Shown here in pieces: positions 37,269-43,294 of a stretch of 43,294 bases of DNA. Under the pieces are notes generated by a model, which saw only the letters and a program-made list of their open reading frames with translations, was not told where the DNA came from and made no database searches. The stretch lies in NCBI GenBank assembly GCA_903915225.1, contig CAIWSB010000058.1:1-43294 (forward strand), read 5' to 3'. The DNA comes from an uncultured Candidatus Woesearchaeota archaeon. GTDB lineage: Archaea > Nanobdellota > Nanobdellia > Woesearchaeales > B29-G15. Numbering within the stretch: position 1 is the stretch's first letter; each line of letters starts with the position of its first letter. Position numbers and translations under genes: made by a program.

Positions 37269-38510
37269 TTACCCACTCGGGAGCTCAAGTCTCCATCCAT
37301 TTGTGATGCTTGAAACCTTCGAAGGCGAAGTAGACATATTGAAGAATATTGTCAAAAGCGGATCGCCAGATATCCCATCGATTGAGAGGGTATGACGGCC
37401 AGGGGATATTGGAAAGTTAGTCTGGAAAGTGGTTCTTGAATCTGTTGAAGCCTTGAAGTAGTTAACAAGTGGATACCCATCAAACCTCACCACCATATCC
37501 TTCCTATATGTATAAACCACCTCAATCGAGTTGATTACCCCAGACGCATTGCTCACTTCAAGGATATGCGTTTTTGAACTGCCAACTTGCCACGCGAGTT
37601 TATGCGATGTTGCCTCAACATAATCGCTCTTTTTATCATTGTCCGAATCTGCCTTGTTATAGCGCGTCCCCAACATTTTTTCATAGTAGTCATTTAGCCC
37701 GTCGGCATCTGTGTCTGGCTTTATTGGCGATGAGCCGTATGCAATCTCAACCTTGTCATCAAGCCGGTCGCCATCTGTGTCCCTTCTTACGGGGCTTGTT
37801 TTGTAGGTTTTTACTTCCTCATAATCATCTAAGCCATCACCATCTGTATCTTTTACCCGAGGATTGCTGCCAGCCCTTACCTCTTCTGGATCAGTCAGCT
37901 TGTCGCCATCAAAATCCTTGCTTGTTATGGGGGTGCCAAGCCTCGCCTCCTCAGCATCAGCAAGCCCGTCATCATCCGAATCTCCCTTCAATGGGTTTGA
38001 ATGAAAGAGCTTGACTTCCACATAATCGGTAATCCCATCACTATCAGTATCCTTAACCAGGGGGTTGGTTTTCGCTCTATACTCATCATAATCTGAGAGC
38101 TTGTCAAAATCGCTGTCTGGCAGATAGGGTGAGCTGCCAAATTTAATCTCTTGACCATCACTCAGCCCGTCACCATCCTGGTCTGCCTTATTAGCTAGTG
38201 TCTTGTAGGTATATATCTCATCAAAATCAATAAGCTTGTCGCCGTCAGTGTCAATCCGGAAGCCAAAAAGCCCCTTGATGTATTGGCCAAAGGCTTCGCC
38301 ACGATGGTAACCTCCCCCTTTAACAAGTTCAGAGATGGAAATCCTTCCATTCTTGTCCCCATCAAGAATTAGCTCCTGCTTTGCAGGGTGAATAGAGAAG
38401 AATATGCTTGCAGCTGTTACCAGAGTGATGCCAGCTATTGCTAGTTTACCCCAGTTTCTTCTCAGGAAATTCCTAGGTTCAATCTTCTTCTCTAGGCCTG
38501 TATCTGCCAT
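37269..38510 (-). CDS. Thrombospondin type 3 repeat calcium-binding surface protein (paralogue 1)
   Basis: A 413-residue membrane-anchored protein. The N-terminal cytoplasmic part (EPRNFLRRNWGK) precedes a single helix (LAIAGITLVTAASIFFSI). From about residue 45 to 300 there are roughly ten Asp-rich repeats of the DTDGDGLDDYEEV type, each a calcium-binding loop followed by a short helix. These form a stiff calcium-loaded rod. The C-terminal ~110 residues form a beta-type domain. I use ATG 38510 with GTGAG 7 bases upstream rather than an in-frame GTG four codons earlier. The neighbouring upstream gene is a close paralogue in tandem. Confidence 0.85.
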   Translation of the reverse strand: MADTGLEKKIEPRNFLRRNWGKLAIAGITLVTAASIFFSIHPAKQELILDGDKNGRISISELVKGGGYHRGEAFGQYIKGLFGFRIDTDGDKLIDFDEIYTYKTLANKADQDGDGLSDGQEIKFGSSPYLPDSDFDKLSDYDEYRAKTNPLVKDTDSDGITDYVEVKLFHSNPLKGDSDDDGLADAEEARLGTPITSKDFDGDKLTDPEEVRAGSNPRVKDTDGDGLDDYEEVKTYKTSPVRRDTDGDRLDDKVEIAYGSSPIKPDTDADGLNDYYEKMLGTRYNKADSDNDKKSDYVEATSHKLAWQVGSSKTHILEVSNASGVINSIEVVYTYRKDMVVRFDGYPLVNYFKASTDSRTTFQTNFPISPGRHTLSIDGISGDPLLTIFFNMSTSPSKVSSITNGWRLELPSG

Positions 38511-38561
38511 GCGTAAACTCACTTAAGTTTGACATATTATGTGTTTTTATCCGTGTTTACC

Positions 38562-39812
38562 TTATCCTGACGGAAGCGAAATCCTCCAACCCTCCTGGGT
38601 TTTAACTGGTTCGCTTGATGGGGTCGTTGTGATGTAATAAGTCAAATACATAAAAGGATTTTGTTTGAGCCCGGTAACAGAGACTGTGTGGCGCCCGGGA
38701 CCCAGGGGAATATTCGTGGGGATCGATTGGGTCCAGTTCGTTGTCGAGGGGATGTAATTTAAAATGAGGGAGCTATCAACCCATAGCATCATGTTCTGCC
38801 TAGCCGTATGATTGTTCCAAAGAAAGACCGAAGTAAGAGTCCCAGAGGTGTTGCTCATCTCAATGGAGCGGGTCCATGCGCTACCCACCTGCCATTCTAT
38901 CACTTTTTGCGTTGCCTCTTGATAATCACTCTTTTGATCCCTATCTGAGTCCGCTGAGTCAAACCGTGTGCCCAATAATTTTTCATATTGGTCGTTTAGC
39001 CCGTCACCATCCGTGTCTGCTTTTATTGGCGATGAGCCATATGTAATCTCAACTTTGTCATCAAGCCCATCCCCATCTGTATCTCTTCTACTGGGGCTGG
39101 TGCCGTATGTTTTTACTTCTTCATAATCATTCAGTCCATCCCCGTCCGTATCTTTTACCCTTGGGTTGCTACCATACCTAATCTCCTCACTATCTGTTAG
39201 CTTGTCACCATCTATGTCTGCATTGTTGATTGGGGTGCCAAGCCTCACCTCCTCAGCATCAGTGAGCCCGTCACCATCTGAATCTGCCTTATTTGGGTTT
39301 GAATGATAAACCTTGACTTCATCATAATCTATGAGACCGTCACGATCTGAATCACTAGCATGGGGATTAGTACCTGCTCTAAATTCTTCGTAATCATTGA
39401 GTTTATCAAAGTCTGTGTCTGGCATGTATGGTGAGCTGCCAAACTTAATCTCCAACCCATCGTTCAGCCCGTCACCATCTGTGTCTCCCTTATTGATGGC
39501 TGTTTTGTATGTATGAACCTCATCAAAATCAATTAGTTTGTCGCGGTCAATGTCAATGCTAAAGCCAAAAAGCCCTTTAATGTATTGGCCAAAGGCCTCA
39601 CCAGGGTGATAGCCACCCCATTTGACAAGCTCAGAAATTGAAATCCTTCCATTATGGTCCATGTCAAGAAGCTGCTCCTGTTTTGCAGGGTTAATTGAGA
39701 AGAATATGCCTGCAGCTGTTATCAGAGTGACACCAGCAATGGTTAGTTTGCCCCAATTCCTTTTAAGGAAATTTCTCGGCTCAACCCTTTGTTCCAGGTC
39801 TGTATGCGCCAT
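38562..39812 (-). CDS. Thrombospondin type 3 repeat calcium-binding surface protein (paralogue 2)
   Basis: A 416-residue paralogue of the downstream gene with identical layout: cytoplasmic EPRNFLKRNWGK, a membrane helix, about ten Asp-rich repeats such as DTDGDGLNDYEEVKTYGTSP, and a C-terminal beta-type domain. Much of the repeat region is near-identical between the two copies, while the C-terminal domains have diverged. That fits a recent duplication with differing ligands. ATG 39812 overlaps the upstream gene by 32 bases and has GTGAG upstream. The shared calcium rods suggest a cell-surface or adhesion role outside the membrane. Confidence 0.85.
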   Translation of the reverse strand: MAHTDLEQRVEPRNFLKRNWGKLTIAGVTLITAAGIFFSINPAKQEQLLDMDHNGRISISELVKWGGYHPGEAFGQYIKGLFGFSIDIDRDKLIDFDEVHTYKTAINKGDTDGDGLNDGLEIKFGSSPYMPDTDFDKLNDYEEFRAGTNPHASDSDRDGLIDYDEVKVYHSNPNKADSDGDGLTDAEEVRLGTPINNADIDGDKLTDSEEIRYGSNPRVKDTDGDGLNDYEEVKTYGTSPSRRDTDGDGLDDKVEITYGSSPIKADTDGDGLNDQYEKLLGTRFDSADSDRDQKSDYQEATQKVIEWQVGSAWTRSIEMSNTSGTLTSVFLWNNHTARQNMMLWVDSSLILNYIPSTTNWTQSIPTNIPLGPGRHTVSVTGLKQNPFMYLTYYITTTPSSEPVKTQEGWRISLPSG

Positions 39813-41043
39813 TTGTAAGCTCACTTATCGCCTTCTTTACGTTCCTCTCATAATCTGCTTGTTTAGCCGAGTTGCGGGACTTTGTCATCAGCTTCTCAGT
39901 GAGCAGGGAAAGCCCAACGCCCAGCACAGCCCCTCCAAACCCTACTCCCAAGAAATAAAGTGGATTGCCTGTAGCCATGCCTAGACCAATACCGGGCAAG
40001 CCCATAGCGCCCCAACCAAGCTTGTGGTTCAGCCGAATGGGCTCCAATAGAGCTGGTGTTGGCAGTTCAATGCGCTCTGCGTTCAAAAATTCAATGTTGT
40101 AATTCGGCTCCTGGCTTGCACGGTCCTCTTTGCGAAAATAATAGTCCACTTGGGAACGGGAAATCTCATGCCCATCCATTCCATCAAATAAAATATCCCC
40201 GCGAGTCTCAATAATTACCTTGTGCATGTAATTCTCTCGAATAAACTCAGTTGGAGAAGTTGCGTAAACAGTTTGCTGAGGGGCACTGGCTTCGCAGATG
40301 AGTGTGATTGGCACTTGGAAAACCGGGTAATACCACATCTCTGCACCAGGCCAAGGGATTGATAATGCTTCCCTAATTACAATCTTATGGGTGGCTTTCA
40401 AAAGCCCGCTTCTGGACATGTCTGGCTTGCCAATTAACCCCCCGTGTTTGGCCAGCCAAAACCACCGTGCAATTGATTTTATCTCTGATTTTGTTACAAG
40501 GGTTGCAAAGCCGTCCAAGGCTGGGTCAAACCTTGTGTCCTGCGACAACTCACCTGTGTAAAGGTTTTTTGCCTGGATGAGCTCACTTCTAAAATCAACT
40601 GAAAATGGGAAGTAATTTAATACGACCTCGCCCGCAATGTAATCCCTTTGAGTAATACTTATCTCCTCTTTCCAGATATTCTCCGGGGCGGGTGATGATG
40701 CGGGCAGATTAGATAAGAGCTGCTTGAGAAGCTTACCGGTCTTACCTGAAGGTAATGGCCATTCGGGGCGAGAATTTTTTGCTAAAATCTCACTACCTAT
40801 TATTTTGCCCTTGTCTTTAACTGCAGAGGTTATTACAGAGAATTTTGAAAGGAGCTCTCCATAACCTTGCGCGTTGCCAAAAACACCTTCAATGGAATGG
40901 CCATTATTGTGTTCAAGAATCTCTGATACATTACTACTAATGTTGCCCCATGAAAATCCGGGTGACAAAGAAAATACGCCTGAAGGTAAGGCAACCTCGC
41001 CACCAAAAGGTGCACCATCCAAAAGCTCCTGAAGATTTGGCAT
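39781..41043 (-). CDS. Uncharacterised protein with C-terminal membrane hairpin
   Basis: A 420-residue protein of unknown family. The first ~350 residues are soluble, with no recognised motif. The C-terminal part contains a glycine-rich hydrophobic region (GAMGLPGIGLGMATGN, then FLGVGFGGAVLGVGLSLL) that likely forms one or two membrane helices, then a basic tail. It is the first gene of a probable operon with the two calcium-binding proteins, overlapping the next by 32 bases. A TTTAAA box near 41077-41084 and GGGGGA before the ATG give a short leader. Its position suggests a membrane partner of the surface rods. No function is assigned. Confidence 0.72.
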   Translation of the reverse strand: MPNLQELLDGAPFGGEVALPSGVFSLSPGFSWGNISSNVSEILEHNNGHSIEGVFGNAQGYGELLSKFSVITSAVKDKGKIIGSEILAKNSRPEWPLPSGKTGKLLKQLLSNLPASSPAPENIWKEEISITQRDYIAGEVVLNYFPFSVDFRSELIQAKNLYTGELSQDTRFDPALDGFATLVTKSEIKSIARWFWLAKHGGLIGKPDMSRSGLLKATHKIVIREALSIPWPGAEMWYYPVFQVPITLICEASAPQQTVYATSPTEFIRENYMHKVIIETRGDILFDGMDGHEISRSQVDYYFRKEDRASQEPNYNIEFLNAERIELPTPALLEPIRLNHKLGWGAMGLPGIGLGMATGNPLYFLGVGFGGAVLGVGLSLLTEKLMTKSRNSAKQADYERNVKKAISELTNGAYRPGTKG

Positions 41044-41184
41044 TTCCCCCTATTATGAATAATTGAACCATGGATTTAAACGTTTCTTCGTATTTAAGGG
41101 ATTGTGTAAAAGGGGTGGGAATTCCTTAGAAAAATCTGAAAATGCGGGAAAGTTTTCAGGCATTTAATTAAAATCTAATTTTTT

Positions 41185-41298
41185 CATCCTTTTGTTCGCT
41201 TCAAGAACATTAAACCCCGGCCTGCTCCTTATCTGTTGCCTGTGGGCTTGGCTTTACCATAAACCTCTCGCACGAGCTCCTTGACTATGCAGAAGACC
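41185..41298 (-). pseudogene. Decayed 3' end of an Lrp/AsnC-like regulator (direct-repeat copy A)
   Basis: This stretch aligns with 42778-42893, the 3' end of the intact regulator gene and its downstream flank. Shared segments are CATCCTTTTGTT, CATTAAACCCC, GCTCCTTATC, CCATAAACC and TCCTTG.CTATG. On the minus strand it still encodes VFCIVKELVRE, matching VFFIAKELRRE of the intact gene. A net 2-base deletion then shifts the frame, and the rest of the gene is missing. It lies upstream of the radical SAM gene, so the two copies flank that gene as diverged direct repeats of about 115 bp. The remainder of the 41044-41344 gap holds only promoter-like A/T sequence. Confidence 0.7.
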
Positions 41299-41344
41299 GC
41301 CTAGCTAGAAAGAATTATAAGCAATAATACCTCTATTCGGAGAA

Positions 41345-42773
41345 ATGAGAATTGCCCTAATCCAGATGCCTGCATGGGGAATAAGCTTTCCAAGTCTTGC
41401 AATTCCGCTCCTTTCAGCTGTCCTCCAAAGGGAAGGCCACGAGGTATCTTGTTTTGACTTCAATATCCAATTTTATAATAAAATCTCCTCCCTCCCTATG
41501 TTTGAATTATCCAATCTAGATTTTTGGCTTAATGAAAAAAAGAACCAAGAATTATTTGATGAGTACAGGGATTTTTGGGAAGAAAGGCTTCAGCGTGTTA
41601 TTGCTGGAAATCCCCAAGTGGTTGGTTTCTCTGTTCAGTCCTCATCCACATTCTCATCTCTATTGTTTGCTGAATTGATTAAAAACAGATTTCCCGCCAT
41701 TAAGATAATAATGGGCGGACCTGCTTGTTATCCCCATAACAGCGGTCAATTCTTAGCTCAATCTCAGTTCGTTGACGAGGTTTTCGTGGGAGAAGGCGAG
41801 ATAAGTCTGCCATTGTTCCTCAATCAACTCGATGCAGATGGAAACATCTCTTGTCCCGGCCGGCTCTTTAAGAAGGAGGGACGAATTGAATTTTCTGGAA
41901 ACCCCCCCTCCCTTGAAAAATTTAGACGAGTTGCCTTACCCCGATTTCTCAAGTTTTAATCTTACTGAATACAAGGAATTAGAGGTTCTTCCGATTTTAT
42001 CCAGCCGTGGTTGCGTTAACAGATGCGTTTTTTGTAACGAGCGGATACAAAACCTTGGATTCAGATTCCGTTCGGGGGTTAGTCTATTCAAAGAGGTTAT
42101 TTCCCAAATTGAAAAACATCCCGAAGTGACATCCTTTTCTTTTCAAGACTCCCTAGTGAATGGAAGCCCGAGGGAGCTTGGGGTCTTTGCAGACTTGCTT
42201 ATTGATTACCCAAGAAAGGTATGGTGGTGGGGGCAAGCAAATATTCGCAGGGAGATGACAAAGAGTTTTTGTGAAAAATTGAAGCAAGCTGGCTGTATCT
42301 GCTTGGCCTATGGAATAGAATCCGGCTCAAACAGGATTTTGAAGCTTATGAATAAAGGGATAACCAAAGAAGAAGCAGAGGAGGTTATTAGAAACACCTC
42401 AACGGCAGGCATTAGTGTGAGGGCCAATTTCATGTTTGGGTTCCCAGGAGAGGAAGAGGAAGACTTCCAGGAGACATTGGATTTCATCGAAAGAAACCAC
42501 GAGTTCATAAACAGTGTAAACCCGGCGCGTGAATTCGGGATATTTAGGGATACTCCGATGGCCCAAAACCCTTCGCAGTTTGGTGTTAATCTTGCCCAAG
42601 GAGAAAGATATTGGCAAACTATAGATGGAAAAAACAATTATTTGGTGCGGCTAAACAAACACAAGAGATTCTGCGAGTTAGCCACCCGATTGGGAATTGA
42701 ATTAAATACCACTTTTTCTGAGGAAATGTATTCTGCGTGTGAACAAAATTATTTGGCTTCTCAACACCCTTAG
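41345..42773 (+). pseudogene. B12-binding-type radical SAM protein, frameshifted at a C7 tract
   Basis: A gene for a ~475-residue radical SAM protein. The first frame (204 residues) encodes a cobalamin-binding-type N-terminal domain (IALIQMPAWGISFPSLAIP, then VVGFSVQSSSTF and IIMGGPACYP) but not the classical DxHxxG motif. The second frame encodes the radical SAM barrel with the SAM/4Fe-4S motif RGCVNRCVFC (C-x3-C-x2-C) and YGIESGSNRIL. The frames join if one C is removed from the seven-C run at 41902-41908, giving GNPPPLKNLDELPYPDF. It may be a sequencing error, a true mutation or a phase-variable tract. The gene is A/T-rich, has GGAG before the ATG and sits between direct repeats. The substrate is unknown. 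Confidence 0.82.
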
Positions 42774-42777
42774 CAGG

Positions 42778-42893
42778 CATCCTTTTTGTTGGTTTGTTAG
42801 CATTAAACCCCTGCCCGCTCCTTATCCGCAGCAAGCAATGCCGGCTCAGCCATAAACCCCTCGCGCCTCAGTTCCTTGGCTATGAAGAAAACC
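42778..42893. repeat. Direct-repeat copy B (3' end of the intact regulator)
   Basis: This is the partner of the degraded copy at 41185-41298, in the same orientation. It includes the last ~30 codons of the regulator and 25 bases beyond its stop. It begins 5 bases after the radical SAM stop. Confidence 0.65.
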
Positions 42894-43285
42894 TTTCTCT
42901 TGGTTATCTTGAACCTGTGCTCCATATCATCAACAAATGCATCCACATCTGAAACATACCTAAACACACCCTCGCACATCACCTGGTAATCGTTGTTAAG
43001 CTTGAACACATTATTTATGCTGGGGCTCTTGGATAGTGATTGGAGGAGCTTCTCTGCGTCTTCTGAGCTGAAGAACAAGAGCACCAGTGTGTGATAACCT
43101 AGTGCCTCAAAATTTAATATCGATGTATGCCGTTTTATAACCTGGCCGCGGTAGCTTATGAGCTTGGTGAAGATTGTTGAGATTGGTATGCTAGTGCTCT
43201 TGCTAATCTCTGTGAGGCTCTTCCTAGAGTCCTCTCGTAAATGTGTTATGATGTTGAGGTCCTTTGTGTTGAGTTGTGTTTTCAT
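42803..43285 (-). CDS. Lrp/AsnC-like winged helix-turn-helix regulator
   Basis: A 160-residue DNA-binding protein. The N-terminal helix-turn-helix reads LNTKDLNIITHLREDSRKSL, then TEISKSTSIPISTIFTKLIS, which is the Lrp/AsnC pattern. The C-terminal half (LGYHTLVLLFFSSEDAEKLLQSL, then SPSINNVFKLNNDYQVMCEG) resembles a RAM-type effector-binding beta-alpha-beta domain, though shorter than usual. The C-terminal KRKVFFIAKELRREG is also present as a decayed fragment at 41.2 kb. The promoter lies off the right edge. It converges on the radical SAM gene, and the regulated genes are unknown. Confidence 0.82.
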   Translation of the reverse strand: MKTQLNTKDLNIITHLREDSRKSLTEISKSTSIPISTIFTKLISYRGQVIKRHTSILNFEALGYHTLVLLFFSSEDAEKLLQSLSKSPSINNVFKLNNDYQVMCEGVFRYVSDVDAFVDDMEHRFKITKRKVFFIAKELRREGFMAEPALLAADKERAGV

Positions 43286-43294
43286 GAAAATACT

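Overview
This is archaeal chromosome. The evidence is a ribosomal and RNA polymerase cluster in the archaeal order (rps13-rps4-rps11-rpoD-tRNA-Leu-rpl18e-rpl13-rps9-rpoN), RadA, a replication factor C large subunit, an RPA-type single-strand binding protein, transcription factor TFS, archaeal class I CCA-adding enzyme, Sec61-beta, NAC and an archaeal/ER-type signal peptidase. There are no encoded tRNA CCA ends. Many genes have a TATA-like box centred about 26 bp before the start codon, which implies leaderless mRNAs. Many short envelope proteins begin M..K(R/K)G, several informational proteins are short, and there is a tRNA with an unusual intron. These features fit a DPANN or related small-genome lineage, but the phylum cannot be fixed from this window.

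Layout. 1-10.4 kb: a partial gene; a glycosyltransferase/PIG-L deacetylase pair; an AbrB-PhoU regulator; two tandem class II aldolase-like paralogues; tRNA-Phe; an MnmC-like methyltransferase; a Hel308 gene that contains only the second half of the helicase; then cca and two membrane lipid-phosphate enzymes. 10.4-13.5 kb: an Nmd3-like protein, signal peptidase, TFS and an FAD dehydrogenase. 13.5-17.3 kb: the ribosomal/RNA polymerase operon, with a tRNA-Leu interrupted in its T-loop. 17.4-20.6 kb: an unknown helical protein, a MinD-type ATPase with two small helical partners, nac and sec61-beta. 20.7-27.6 kb: rfcL, an orphan gene, radA with a small probable ssDNA-binding protein, a DUF3179 protein, a YdjM-like membrane protein and rpa.

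27.7-36.2 kb: two adjacent operons of pilin-like membrane proteins. Most have a short basic [KR][KR]G motif followed at once by one hydrophobic helix, as in class III (type IV prepilin) signals. One carries an N-acetylmuramoyl-L-alanine amidase domain with its metal-binding residues apparently intact. Each operon is headed by a very small protein (49 and 38 residues) on a predicted leaderless transcript. 36.3-41.0 kb: an SPFH protein, two tandem calcium-binding thrombospondin type 3 repeat proteins and a C-terminally anchored protein, probably the same surface programme. 41.2-43.3 kb: a radical SAM gene broken by a C7 tract. It lies between an intact Lrp/AsnC-like regulator and a decayed copy of that regulator's 3' end.

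The strongest candidates for something undescribed are: (1) a dispersed family of three structured intergenic elements (20.7, 26.3 and 34.4 kb) with conserved ends and upstream TATA-like boxes, possibly a small RNA family; (2) the pilin-like operons with a peptidoglycan amidase; (3) the T-loop tRNA intron; and (4) the free-standing Hel308 C-terminal half with its own promoter.
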